Shown: positions 50,965 to 59,906 of the stretch, piece by piece
Layout of the letters: the number at the start of each line of letters is the position of its first letter
Numbering within the stretch: the stretch's first letter is position 1
Assembly (NCBI GenBank): GCA_963793335.1
Contig: CAWBZS010000014.1
Location: 62,001 to 126,000, forward strand
DNA: 64,000 nucleotides
Reading direction: 5' to 3'
Source of the DNA: Sva-07 sp963793335
GTDB lineage: Bacteria > Actinomycetota > Acidimicrobiia > Acidimicrobiales > Ilumatobacteraceae
Notes under the pieces: model-generated
What the model was told of the DNA's origin: nothing
The model's database searches: none
What the model saw: only the letters and a program-made list of their open reading frames with translations
Translations under genes and position numbers: made by a program

Positions 50965-52023
50965 TCAGCTGGTGGTGCCGATCGCTTCGATGGCTGGCTG
51001 CGCCAGGGCCCGTCCGTAGCGATGCGCCCCGCTCGACCAGACCGGACAGTCGTCGGTGATGCCGGCAACGGCTTCGCCGCTGACCGGGCAGAAGTGCACT
51101 CCGTCGGGTGCCCGCACGACGTTGACCGGCAGCCCATCAGCGTTGTAGCCGCCCTCGCAGGGTTCGGACGAGAGGCACGGCAGCGTGATCGTGTAGCTGT
51201 CGCCGTCGAGTACCGCAGCGCCGGCATCCGCGTACGACACGCCGTCGTGCACGGCGGCCAGGTTGCGGTAGAGATCGTTGATCTCGCCGCCGGTTGCTGA
51301 TGTGGGATCGAACACCGGGGCGCCGGCGAACACCACGTGGGTTCCGACCGGCGCGAACGTGGCGATCACTTTGGCCGCATCCGCCGCATAGTGTTCGGCG
51401 ATGGCCGGGCCGCTCGCCGGAACTCCGTCGGTGCCGTGCATGCACGGCGTGAGGCTGTTGCCGCTGAACTCGACCACGACCATGCCTGGCGCCATTGCGG
51501 TGGCATCGTCGGCCATCTGGTCGAACCAGTCGCAGATCGCTGTGCCACCGAATGTGCGTGTGTACACGTCGACGTGGGGGAGGTCGGCGAACGCCCCGGT
51601 GAACGAGTGGCGGGCCTCCCAGGCGAGCGAGTCGCCGTAGAGCACCACGACCGGCCGGGTCAGCGGCCCGACCGGGGCGGGGACCGCCGGCGAACGCACC
51701 GCGACGTTGTCGATCGGCGGGTTGGCCGGTGCACTCGATGCGGGGGCCGTCGATGTGGTCGGCGCGACCGTTGTCGGGACGGCCGTGGTGGTCGGCGCGA
51801 GGGTCGTCGGCGCAGGGGTCGTCGATGTGGGGGGCGCGACCGTCGTGGGTGGGGCCAGAGCGGCCGGCGCGGCGGCCGGTGGGATCAGGGCGCCTGGCGC
51901 AGAAGATCCCGGGCCGGGTGACGGACTGCCGCTCACCGAGATCAACCCGAACACCAGCGCGATGATCGATGCAACGGCTGCCACGCCTGCAAGGCGACGA
52001 TGGAGGTGCGCTGACGGATTCAC
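50965..52023 (-). CDS. SGNH-type hydrolase, secreted or membrane-anchored
   Basis: 352-residue protein: N-terminal helix (LAGVAAVASIIALVFGLISV), a 95-residue Pro/Thr/Ala linker and an SGNH-like hydrolase core. VVVLYGDSLAWEARHSFTGA is the GDS block, VVEFSGNSLTPCMH supplies Asn, and DGVHFCPVSGEAVAG the terminal Asp-x-x-His. Similar to acyltransferase-linked SGNH domains. GTG 52023 starts just before the membrane helix. Divergent from the CRP gene. Confidence 0.78.
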   Translation of the reverse strand: MNPSAHLHRRLAGVAAVASIIALVFGLISVSGSPSPGPGSSAPGALIPPAAAPAALAPPTTVAPPTSTTPAPTTLAPTTTAVPTTVAPTTSTAPASSAPANPPIDNVAVRSPAVPAPVGPLTRPVVVLYGDSLAWEARHSFTGAFADLPHVDVYTRTFGGTAICDWFDQMADDATAMAPGMVVVEFSGNSLTPCMHGTDGVPASGPAIAEHYAADAAKVIATFAPVGTHVVFAGAPVFDPTSATGGEINDLYRNLAAVHDGVSYADAGAAVLDGDSYTITLPCLSSEPCEGGYNADGLPVNVVRAPDGVHFCPVSGEAVAGITDDCPVWSSGAHRYGRALAQPAIEAIGTTS

Positions 52024-52152
52024 ACCACCAGCGTCTGCCGATTTCGCGAACGCGACCAGCAGCAAGCACACACATGGAGCGTGCGCTCGGGCACACACGC
52101 GTGTTCGGTCGGTCCGGTCCGACAATCGCCGCAGACCCTGCTGTTGCCTTGC

Positions 52153-52158
52153 TACGGT
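52153..52158 (+). promoter_or_regulatory. -10-like hexamer TACGGT for CRP-family gene
   Basis: Lies 7 bases before ATG 52166. Confidence 0.4.
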
Positions 52159-52165
52159 CGAGTCG

Positions 52166-52870
52166 ATGGGAGATCCGTCGTCGTCATCGTCGGCCCCGGA
52201 CTGGCGACAGCTCAGCTCGATGGCGGGGCTCGACGAGCGTGAACTCCTCACCGCGTGCCGCCGCCGCCACTATTCGCGCAACGAGGTGATCTTCCACGAG
52301 GGTGACCCCGCGGGCGCGCTCCATCTGATCGACAGCGGCCATGTGGCGATCCGACTCACGACGGTGCTCGGCGACGTCGCAATCGTCGATGTCCTCCAAT
52401 CGGGCGACTGCTTCGGCGAGCGGGCACTCGTCCACGGAGACGGTGATCGATCGGCGTCCGCGGTGGCGATGAGCAAGGTGGAAACCCTCCTCCTCGACCC
52501 GGCGAGCTTCGAACGCCTGAGCGAGGGTCGGTCCGAGGCGAGTCGCTTTCTGATGTTGGTGCTGAGCGAGCGGCTCGCAGCCACGACCCGACAGCTGGTG
52601 GCGGCCCGCTACATGCCGGCCGAGCAACGACTCCACTGTTGCCTGTGGCGGCTGGCCGAGCAGTTCGACGCGTTCGACGGTGAGCCGATTCCGTTCACGC
52701 AGTTCGACCTCGCGTCGATGACCGGGATCACGAGATCGACGGCGAACCGCCTGTTGCGGCAGGCCGAGCGTGACGGGGTGATCGCCACGGGTCGCGGCCG
52801 CATCCACATCCTCGACGCCGAGGCGCTCCGCCGGCGAGCCGGTCCTGGGGCCGTGCGCACCAATCCGTGA
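52166..52870 (+). CDS. CRP/FNR-family transcriptional regulator
   Basis: 234-residue regulator with an N-terminal cNMP-binding beta-barrel (HYSRNEVIFHEGDPAGALHL; phosphate-binding cassette GDCFGERALVHGDGDRSASA) and a C-terminal Crp helix-turn-helix (FTQFDLASMTGITRSTANRL-LRQAERDG). The GE…RSA cassette suggests nucleotide binding rather than a heme or FeS sensor. It stands between the MFS-cNMP and patatin-cNMP genes and is a natural candidate to control the cluster. Confidence 0.92.
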   Translation: MGDPSSSSSAPDWRQLSSMAGLDERELLTACRRRHYSRNEVIFHEGDPAGALHLIDSGHVAIRLTTVLGDVAIVDVLQSGDCFGERALVHGDGDRSASAVAMSKVETLLLDPASFERLSEGRSEASRFLMLVLSERLAATTRQLVAARYMPAEQRLHCCLWRLAEQFDAFDGEPIPFTQFDLASMTGITRSTANRLLRQAERDGVIATGRGRIHILDAEALRRRAGPGAVRTNP

Positions 52871-52964
52871 CTCGTCGATCGGGCGTCGGTGGGGTTGCTG
52901 GGGTCAAGAGTGATCTGACTACTGTCGGCGATGGCACGCGGGGGCGTGCTGCCGACGGTCGACG

Positions 52965-55169
52965 ATGCTGAACAACGAGGGGGGGGGTTGGGTGACACTG
53001 CAGGCGGATCTGATCGCGAGCCTGGCGTCTCGGGCTCGCACGGTGTCGCTGGCCGATGGTGAACTGCTGGTCGAGCAGGGTGACGCTGCCGACAAGGTGT
53101 ACTTCATCGAGGCCGGGCGGGTGTCGGCGTCGAAGGCCACGGCGGACGGAGACGTGGTCGTCGGGACGGTCGAGGCCGGCCAGGTGATCGGCGAAGTCAC
53201 CGTGGTCGCTGGTGGCGTGCGCACAGCGACGCTCACTGCTGTCGGTGCCGTCGAGGTGTTGGAGATCGAACGGGCCGATTTCGAGGACTGGTTGAACAGC
53301 CACCCGGAGATGGCCGACCTCGTGTCGGACGAAGCGCGCGAGCGCGTCGACCGGACGAACGTGGCGACGATGGTCGCCGACCTGATGGGCAGTACCGATC
53401 AGTCGCTCGTGCAGGAGGTCGTCGACAGCGTCGGTTGGAAACGGCTCGCTGCCGGCGACGTGTTGTTCGAGCAGGGTGATGTGGCCGATGCCGCCTACTT
53501 CGTCGTGGGCGGCAGGGTCGCGGTGAGCGTCGTCGACGACGGCGACGAGCGGCTCGTTGCCGAACTCGGGCGCGGCGAGGTCGTCGGGGAGCTCGGCCTG
53601 CTCGACCGAACGCCCCGATCGGCAACGGTGCGGGCGGTTCGCGATACGACGCTGGCCTCGTTCTCGAGCTCGACGTTCGAAGACCTCGTGGTGACCTCGC
53701 CGACGATGATGCTCAACGTCACCCGGCGTATCCTCACGCGTCTGCGCAGCCCGACGCAGCGCAAGTTCGATCGGGCGTCGTCGCTCACCGTTGCGGTCAC
53801 GGCTGACACCGATGCCGACGCCTTCGTCTCCGAGATGGTTGCCGAGATTGCTCGGTTCGGTACTGCGACACATCTGTCGAGTGCCCGGGTCGACCGTGTT
53901 CTCAACCGAGCGGAGATCTCGCAGGTGGCGACCGACAACGTCGGCGTCCCGCGACTCGTCGAGTTCATGCACGAGGCCGACGTCGGCAACGACCACGTCG
54001 TACTGCAGACCGATCGCGAAGCCACCGCGTGGACCCGTCGTGCGTTGCGTCAGGCCGATCGCGTGGTGGTGGTGTGCTCTCCGAATCCGGACGTCGCCGA
54101 GCGGGAGCGCATCGCAGACATCTTCGGCATCGTCGACGATGCCCCCCACGTCGCGCGGATGCTTGCCGTGTTGCATCCTTCGACGTCGGACCGTCCTCGA
54201 GGTACGGCGTCGCTGCTCGCCATGACCGGCGCCGACGACGTGGTGCACGTGCGCAGCGGTCGATCGAGCGATGTCGCTCGCCTCGCTCGGCTTGCCAGCG
54301 GCCACGGATACGGGCTGGTGCTCAGTGGCGGTGGCGCACGCGGCTTCGCACACCTCGGCGTGTTCCAGGCGCTGCAGGAGCATGGCGTGCCCGTCGATCA
54401 GGTGGCCGGCTGCTCGATGGGTTCGGCGATCGCTGCGGCCATCGCGCTCGATGTGCGCGGCGACGCGCTGCTGGCACTCGCCGAGCAGCAGTTCCACAAA
54501 CTGCTCGACTACACCCTTCCGGTGGTCTCGATCATCAAGGGTCAGCGGGTGATGGCCAACATCGAAGCGAGCCTGGGTGGTCGGGACATCGAAGACCTCT
54601 GGTTGCCGTACTACTGCGTCTCGACGAACCTCACGAAGTCACGGCTCGAGGTACACCGTCGTGGGAGTGCCGCCGTGGCGGTGCGCGCCAGCGTTGCGAT
54701 CCCGGGTGTGCTGCCGCCCGTTCCGCATGACGGCGATCTCCTCGTCGATGGTGGTGTGTTGAACAACATGCCATTCGAAGTGATGCGCGACGACAGCACG
54801 ATCGGCACCATCATCGCGGTCGACGTCGCTCCCGATCGGGGACCGCTGGCTCGTGCCGACTTCGGATTGTCGGTCTCGGGCTTCAAGGCGCTCGGCGCGT
54901 CGCTCGGACGGTCGACGTCGGTGTATCCGAGTGTCACGTCAGTGCTCCTGCGAAGCATGTTGACCGGCGCAGTACGCAACCAGAAGGAGTCGATGCAGGA
55001 CGGCTCGATCGACCTGCTCGTCGCAATGCACCTGCCCGGTGTCGGCTTGCTCGACTTCGAACGATCTCGCGAGGTCGCCGAAGCCGGATACGAGGCCTCC
55101 GTGCAGACGGTACGTGAGTGGGCATCCGTCCGTGCCGAGTCGCCGGTTCTCGCAGGGGGAGGCACCTGA
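52965..55169 (+). CDS. Patatin-like phospholipase with two cNMP-binding domains (NTE/RssA type)
   Basis: 734-residue protein. Two cNMP domains (about 15-125 with GQVIGEVTVVAGGVRTATLT; about 140-255 with GEVVGELGLLDRTPRSATVR), a middle region (about 275-420) and a patatin lipase domain (about 440-650): LVLSGGGARGFAHLGV (oxyanion), AGCSMGSA (nucleophile Ser) and LVDGGVLNN (catalytic Asp). This is the layout of neuropathy target esterase and mycobacterial NTE-like proteins. Expected to hydrolyse lysophospholipids at the membrane under nucleotide control. Its stop overlaps the next ATG (TGATG). Confidence 0.93.
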   Translation: MLNNEGGGWVTLQADLIASLASRARTVSLADGELLVEQGDAADKVYFIEAGRVSASKATADGDVVVGTVEAGQVIGEVTVVAGGVRTATLTAVGAVEVLEIERADFEDWLNSHPEMADLVSDEARERVDRTNVATMVADLMGSTDQSLVQEVVDSVGWKRLAAGDVLFEQGDVADAAYFVVGGRVAVSVVDDGDERLVAELGRGEVVGELGLLDRTPRSATVRAVRDTTLASFSSSTFEDLVVTSPTMMLNVTRRILTRLRSPTQRKFDRASSLTVAVTADTDADAFVSEMVAEIARFGTATHLSSARVDRVLNRAEISQVATDNVGVPRLVEFMHEADVGNDHVVLQTDREATAWTRRALRQADRVVVVCSPNPDVAERERIADIFGIVDDAPHVARMLAVLHPSTSDRPRGTASLLAMTGADDVVHVRSGRSSDVARLARLASGHGYGLVLSGGGARGFAHLGVFQALQEHGVPVDQVAGCSMGSAIAAAIALDVRGDALLALAEQQFHKLLDYTLPVVSIIKGQRVMANIEASLGGRDIEDLWLPYYCVSTNLTKSRLEVHRRGSAAVAVRASVAIPGVLPPVPHDGDLLVDGGVLNNMPFEVMRDDSTIGTIIAVDVAPDRGPLARADFGLSVSGFKALGASLGRSTSVYPSVTSVLLRSMLTGAVRNQKESMQDGSIDLLVAMHLPGVGLLDFERSREVAEAGYEASVQTVREWASVRAESPVLAGGGT

Positions 55170-56212
55170 TGCTGTTGTTGACCATTCGCGACCTCGTGTA
55201 CCGCAAGACGCGGTTCATCGTGGTCACCGTGCTCGGGGCGGTGGTGTTCGCGCTGCTGTTCGTGATGACTGGACTCGTCAACCAGTTCAACCTCGAGCCA
55301 GCGGAGGCCGTTGAGCAGTTCGCCGCCGAGCAGTGGGTGCTGCCGGAAGGTGTCTCGGCGCCGTTCACCTCGGTGTCGGTGATGCCTGCGTCGGCGCTCG
55401 ATGCGGTGGACGCCACCGCGAAGTCGCCGGTGGTGATCACCCGCTCGAGCGTGTCCGATGGCGGGTCACCGGAAGAAGTGGTGCTGGTCGGCTTCGAGTC
55501 GGGCGGTCTCGGTGCCCCGCAGGTGGTCGATGGCCGGGTGCCACAGGCCGCAGGTGAGGTGGCGCTCGACCGGACGCTCGACATCGGTCTCGGCACCGAC
55601 ATCACGGTGTCGGGCGAGCCGTTCAGCGTGGTCGGGCTCACCGAGCGGACCACCGTGTTGGCCGGGATCCCGTTTGCCTATCTCGTGTTGCCCGACGCTC
55701 AGGTCCTGGCGTTCACCTCGACGGACGTCATCAGCTCGGTGATCGTTGCGGGCGAGGTGGGTGCGTTGCCGCCGGGGCTGGCATCGCTGTCGTCCGACGA
55801 TGTCGTCGCGCAGACCTTGCAGCCGCTCGAGGGCGCGATCGCGTCGATCGACTTGGTCCGTGCGCTGCTCTGGATCGTGGCGGCGATCATCGTGGGTGCG
55901 GTGGTGTACCTGTCGGCGCTCGATCGGCAACGCGACTTCGCCGTGCTCAAGGCGATCGGTTCCTCGAACGCGTCGCTGCTCGGCAGCCTGGCGCTGCAAG
56001 CCGTGGTGATCGCCCTCGGCGCCGTGGCGCTTGCCGCGATCATCCAGGTGTTCCTCGCTCCGCGGTTTCCGCTGTCGGTGACCGTTCCGGCGAGCGCCTT
56101 CTGGCAGTTGCCGGCGATGGCGGTCGTGATGGCGCTCGCCGCTGGTGCGATCGGCATGCGCAAAGTGCTCAGATCAGACCCATCACAAGCGTTCGCGGGG
56201 GCAGGAACATGA
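55169..56212 (+). CDS. FtsX-like/MacB-type ABC permease
   Basis: 347-residue permease: N-terminal helix (TRFIVVTVLGAVVFALLFVM), a 190-residue extracellular MacB-like domain and three C-terminal helices of the FtsX fold (IVAAIIVGAVVYLSALDRQR). Preceded by GGGGGAGG. One-base overlap with the phospholipase stop and ATGA overlap with the ATPase gene indicate a strict three-gene operon. Confidence 0.9.
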   Translation: MLLLTIRDLVYRKTRFIVVTVLGAVVFALLFVMTGLVNQFNLEPAEAVEQFAAEQWVLPEGVSAPFTSVSVMPASALDAVDATAKSPVVITRSSVSDGGSPEEVVLVGFESGGLGAPQVVDGRVPQAAGEVALDRTLDIGLGTDITVSGEPFSVVGLTERTTVLAGIPFAYLVLPDAQVLAFTSTDVISSVIVAGEVGALPPGLASLSSDDVVAQTLQPLEGAIASIDLVRALLWIVAAIIVGAVVYLSALDRQRDFAVLKAIGSSNASLLGSLALQAVVIALGAVALAAIIQVFLAPRFPLSVTVPASAFWQLPAMAVVMALAAGAIGMRKVLRSDPSQAFAGAGT

Positions 56213-57168
56213 CGATCGGACCACTCACCGTCAGCGACCTCGTGGTCGAATTCGTGCACGACGGCTATGCGATCCGCCCGCTCGATGGGCTCTCGTTCGA
56301 GGCGCACGCCGGCGAGCTCGTCGTGCTCCTCGGGCCGTCGGGCTGCGGCAAGACCACCCTGCTCTCGTGCCTCGGCGGGATCCTCACGCCGACCAGCGGT
56401 TCGATCCAGCTCGGCCCAACGGAGGTGACCGGGCTCAAGGGCAGCGACCTCGACTCGTACCGGCGCGACGAGATCGGATTCGTGTTCCAGGCGTTCAACC
56501 TGATTCCGTCACTGACTGCACGCCAGAACATCGCCGTGCCGTTGACACTCACCGGTCACGGCCGAAAGGAGTCGTTCGCACGGGCGGACGAACTGCTCCA
56601 ACAGGTCGGCCTCGCCGAACGGGCCGATCACCTGCCGAGCAAGCTGTCCGGTGGTCAGATGCAGCGCGTCGCGGTCGCCCGCGGGCTCGGCCACAACCCG
56701 CCGTTGCTCCTGGCCGACGAACCGACCGCCAACCTCGACCACATTCAGGCCGAGGCGATCATCCGGCTGCTGCAGAGTCTGCGCGACGACGGGCGGATGA
56801 TCGTGGTGTCGACCCACGACTCGCGTCTGGTGCCGATCGCCGATCGCATCGTGCAGATGGTGCCGGAGGGCGATCACGCCGAGGTCCCAACCCATCAGGT
56901 CACTTTCGACGCGGGTGCCTCGGTCTTCGAGCAGGGCGATGATGCCGACCTCGTGTACGTGATCGAGTCGGGCAACGTCGAAGTGGTTCGAGTGCTCGCC
57001 AACGGTGGCGAGGAGCTGCTGACTCGGCTCGGCCCCGACCAGTACTTCGGCGAGCTCGGACCGTTCCTCGGGTTCCCGCGTTCGGCGTCGGTGCGTGCCA
57101 CGACCGACGTGGTGCTCACGGCCTACAGCCCGCGCATCTTCCGCGAGAAGGTCCTGCACAAGGACTGA
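56209..57168 (+). CDS. MacB/LolD-type ABC ATPase fused to a cNMP-binding domain
   Basis: 319-residue ATPase: Walker A GPSGCGKT (residues 43-50), Q-loop VFQAFNLIPS, signature LSGGQMQRVAVARG, Walker B LLLADEPTANLD and H-loop STHD, ending near residue 222. A second domain (about 228-319; VFEQGDDADLVYVIESGNVE and GELGPFLGFPRSASVRA) is a cNMP-binding fold. LolD-type ATPases are normally about 230 residues, so the extra domain is a true fusion and would make export nucleotide-gated. Confidence 0.93.
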   Translation: MTIGPLTVSDLVVEFVHDGYAIRPLDGLSFEAHAGELVVLLGPSGCGKTTLLSCLGGILTPTSGSIQLGPTEVTGLKGSDLDSYRRDEIGFVFQAFNLIPSLTARQNIAVPLTLTGHGRKESFARADELLQQVGLAERADHLPSKLSGGQMQRVAVARGLGHNPPLLLADEPTANLDHIQAEAIIRLLQSLRDDGRMIVVSTHDSRLVPIADRIVQMVPEGDHAEVPTHQVTFDAGASVFEQGDDADLVYVIESGNVEVVRVLANGGEELLTRLGPDQYFGELGPFLGFPRSASVRATTDVVLTAYSPRIFREKVLHKD

Positions 57169-57252
57169 CGGATCGCGCTGCTCGTCCGTCATGGCCGACC
57201 GACGCCGAGGCGTCAGCGAACGATTCCTCGACCGCTCACGCCGTTGGTTCGT

Positions 57253-58071
57253 TCAGCGTCGGTTGATCGATGAGAGGACGTCGGCGAGGTTCACCCCGGG
57301 TCGATCTCGAAACTCGGTCATGCGCCCGAAGACGTCAGCGGCTGCATCACCGAAGCCGGTGGGGAGTCCGTTCGCGGCGAGTGTCTCAGCGATCTGCTCC
57401 ATCTCGCCGACGAAGCGCCAAGCCTTCGGTGCCGTCATCGCGGCGGTCGCCTCGGAGCGTTCGGCGGCGCCGGGCTGGGAGATCTCCCACTCGGTGAGCA
57501 GCGCCTCGTCGACACCTTCGGCCTCGGCCAAGGCTCGTACGGTCAGGAGCATCGATGAGGAGATCTTGGTCCAGAGCGCATAGGCGATCTTGAGCGCTGA
57601 GGCCGCACCGGGTCCACCGTCGATCGGCCGAGCATCGAGCAAGGAGTCGGCCCAGAGGTCGGCAACCGCACGGACTACTCCGGCGTCGTCGCCCGACAGG
57701 TAGAGCCGAGTGATGCCGGGACGAATTGCCGGTGGCCCGATGATGCCCCCGTCGACGAAGCGTTCGAACTGCGACCCGATGGTCCGAGCCGTCGCTGGCG
57801 CAATCGCGTTGGCATCGACATAGATGCCGTCGAATCCGAGTGCCGCGACGTCGGTCGCCACGCGCAACGCCGAGCCGGGTGGACAGACCGACACGATCAC
57901 CTCGGCGTGCTCCACCAGCTCACCCAGCGTGTTGGTTGCCGTGAGCCCTGCCGCTGTGGCCCGCTCCGCGGTCTCGCCCGACCGGCCCTCGGAACACCAG
58001 CTGACGTCGCCGGCACAGGCCGCCGCAACGCTGGCGCCCATCGCTCCCGGATGCAGCACGCCGACCCTCAT
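57253..58071 (-). CDS. 6-phosphogluconate/3-hydroxyisobutyrate dehydrogenase-like protein (DUF1932)
   Basis: 272-residue NAD(P)-dependent beta-hydroxyacid dehydrogenase. Rossmann start MRVGVLHPGAMGASVAAACA (GxxxxG with GAMG), VSVCPPGSALRVATDVAALG, the substrate loop VDGGIIGPPA and the catalytic Lys in ASALKIAYALWTK. The C-terminal part is of DUF1932 type. ATG 58071 starts directly at the first strand; the open frame upstream is not needed. Confidence 0.85.
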   Translation of the reverse strand: MRVGVLHPGAMGASVAAACAGDVSWCSEGRSGETAERATAAGLTATNTLGELVEHAEVIVSVCPPGSALRVATDVAALGFDGIYVDANAIAPATARTIGSQFERFVDGGIIGPPAIRPGITRLYLSGDDAGVVRAVADLWADSLLDARPIDGGPGAASALKIAYALWTKISSSMLLTVRALAEAEGVDEALLTEWEISQPGAAERSEATAAMTAPKAWRFVGEMEQIAETLAANGLPTGFGDAAADVFGRMTEFRDRPGVNLADVLSSINRR

Positions 58072-58111
58072 CTCGGCGTCTCCTGTGAGTGTCGACCCGA
58101 TGGCGTCCGCA

Positions 58112-58774
58112 TCACGGCGTGACTCCATGATTCGCGAGGAATTCGAGTGTGCGGCCGAGGGCGATCGCTGCGGATCGAGCGTCGTGCGATGCCCGGGCAT
58201 CACAACTGAAGCCGTGTTCGGCGCCCGGGTACACGTGCACCGGGACGTCGGGGTGTGCGAGCGCGATTGCGTCGACCTGGTCGAGCGGGATGCCGTGGTC
58301 GAGCTCGCCGAAGTGAAGCATCGTGGGCACCGACGGTGTGCGGTCGATCATCGAGTGGATCTGGCCTCCGTAGTAGCCGACAGCAGCGGCGATCGGCAGC
58401 TCGCCGGCTGAGATCCACGCGAGACTGCCCCCGAAGCAGTAGCCCACCACCGCAACCGGCCCGGTGGGTGCGACGCGGTCGACGGCGGCCGCAACGTCGA
58501 GCATCGCCGGATCGAACGCGATCTGCATCGCCAACTCGATGCCGCGGGCGCGGCCGGCATCGTCGTAGTCGAGCTCGACCCCCCGCTCCCCCCGATCGAA
58601 GAGTGCGGGCGCGATCGTGTGGTAGCCGAACGAGGCGTAGCGATCGACCACCGAGCGAATGTGGGCGTTGACCCCGAAGATCTCCTGCACGATCACGATC
58701 GAGGCAGCGGCACCCTCGGGGTGGACCTCGTACGCGTCGAGTTCGTGTCCGTCGGTGGCGGTGAGGCGAGTCAT
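58112..58774 (-). CDS. Dienelactone hydrolase-family protein
   Basis: 220-residue alpha/beta hydrolase of the DLH family. Nucleophile VGYCFGGSLAW (Cys), acid in LHFGELDHGIPLDQV, and His in YPGAEHGFSCD complete the Cys-Asp-His triad. VIVQEIFGVNAHIRSVVDRY is the typical early block. TACCGT lies 6 bases before ATG 58774. Cytoplasmic; the substrate is an ester or lactone. Confidence 0.92.
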   Translation of the reverse strand: MTRLTATDGHELDAYEVHPEGAAASIVIVQEIFGVNAHIRSVVDRYASFGYHTIAPALFDRGERGVELDYDDAGRARGIELAMQIAFDPAMLDVAAAVDRVAPTGPVAVVGYCFGGSLAWISAGELPIAAAVGYYGGQIHSMIDRTPSVPTMLHFGELDHGIPLDQVDAIALAHPDVPVHVYPGAEHGFSCDARASHDARSAAIALGRTLEFLANHGVTP

Positions 58775-58796
58775 CTCACGACGGTACGCGACGCCC

Positions 58797-58852
58797 CGTC
58801 CCACCACCCGATCTGCGCCGCATACGTCCCACCACCCGATCTGCGCCGCATA
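58797..58852 (+). repeat. Tandem 28-bp repeat, two copies
   Basis: CGTCCCACCACCCGATCTGC followed by GCCGCATA occurs at 58797-58824 and again at 58825-58852, identical. The second copy forms the left arm of the long hairpin below. Confidence 0.9.
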
Positions 58853-58890
58853 CGTCCCGCAATCCGGGACGCCGACGGCGCAGATCGGGT
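58834..58890. repeat. 57-nt bipartite hairpin between dlh-like and rpf-like genes
   Basis: Outer arms ACCCGATCTGCGCC (58834-58847) and GGCGCAGATCGGGT (58877-58890) pair perfectly over 14 bp. Inside, CGTCCCG and CGGGACG pair over 7 bp with a 5-base loop. The first tandem unit offers an alternative left arm. It lies in the 5' region of both divergent genes and may act as a regulatory RNA element or a short mobile repeat. Confidence 0.85.
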
Positions 58891-59018
58891 CAGATCCGGG
58901 GGGAGTGGGGTTTTCGTCATCATTCTGTAACATGATGCTCCACGAACCACCAGGCTCGGCGCACTGCTGCGTCGACATGCCGGCGGGCCGATCTCGGCCC
59001 CAGCTGCCAAGGAGCGTC

Positions 59019-59906
59019 ATGACCCCCCTCACCCCCAACTCCAGCATCGCCATGCTCGCCCCTCGGCGGCGGCTGATCCGCCGCACCGCAGCGGTCGCCG
59101 CCGGCCTGCTCGTACTCGGCGGGGCGCCACTCGTTGCTGCCGCGGCCGGCGCGGACAACAGCCCTTCGGAATCCACCGACGCACCGGCGAAAACGGAGTC
59201 ATCGTTGGACGTCTCGGAGCTCGGCCGGGACGTTGCGTTCGAGCTGGTGGGCCCCCTCGGCCTGGCGACCGACATTCCGATGCCGGCATCTCAGCCCGAC
59301 GATCCAGAACCCGTCGACGCTGGTGATGTCGATGCTGGTGGCACCGTTCAGCCGCGTGCGACGGCGGCAGGTCCACAAACCGTCGTCGACGCGACGGCCG
59401 GAGCGCAGGTGCAGGAATCGGACGCAGCTGATCGGGAGGCGTTGGCATTCGTCGTTGCGGTGCTCGCTGACACCTACGAGTGGGGTGAGCGAAGCGCCCG
59501 GGTGGAGCTGTTGCAGGAGACGCTCGGTGTGGCGGTCGACGGGCAGTACGGAACCGCGACGCTCAACGCTCACCGCGAGTCGCTCGACGCCGCACAGATG
59601 TCGGTCGAGAACGTGCCGGTGGTGCCTGAGCTCGCCCTGACAGCAGGCCCGTCGCCGAGCGCGTGGGCTGCGTTGCGCGACTGCGAGTCCGGCGGCGACT
59701 ACACGATCACCAATCCGTCCGGGAAGTATCGCGGGGCGTACCAGTTCAATCAGTCCACCTGGAATTCGGTGGCCGAACGACATGCACCCGACCTCGTCGG
59801 TGTCGATCCGGCGGCGGCGGCACCCGCCGACCAGGATGCGATGGCCATGGCGCTCTACAGCGAACGCGGCGCGCAGCCCTGGCCGTCGTGCGGGCGCCAT
59901 CTCTGA
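59019..59906 (+). CDS. Resuscitation-promoting factor-like secreted transglycosylase
   Basis: 295-residue exported protein. Twin-arginine-like or basic start (RRRLIRRTAAVAAGLLVLGG) with AAAAGA cleavage region, a long low-complexity spacer, a short peptidoglycan-binding-like segment (RVELLQETLGVAVDGQYGTA) and an Rpf domain: WAALRDCESGGDYTITNPSG with the catalytic Glu, then YRGAYQFNQSTWNSVAERHA. AAGGAG precedes ATG 59019. It would cleave peptidoglycan during growth or exit from dormancy. Confidence 0.9.
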   Translation: MTPLTPNSSIAMLAPRRRLIRRTAAVAAGLLVLGGAPLVAAAAGADNSPSESTDAPAKTESSLDVSELGRDVAFELVGPLGLATDIPMPASQPDDPEPVDAGDVDAGGTVQPRATAAGPQTVVDATAGAQVQESDAADREALAFVVAVLADTYEWGERSARVELLQETLGVAVDGQYGTATLNAHRESLDAAQMSVENVPVVPELALTAGPSPSAWAALRDCESGGDYTITNPSGKYRGAYQFNQSTWNSVAERHAPDLVGVDPAAAAPADQDAMAMALYSERGAQPWPSCGRHL

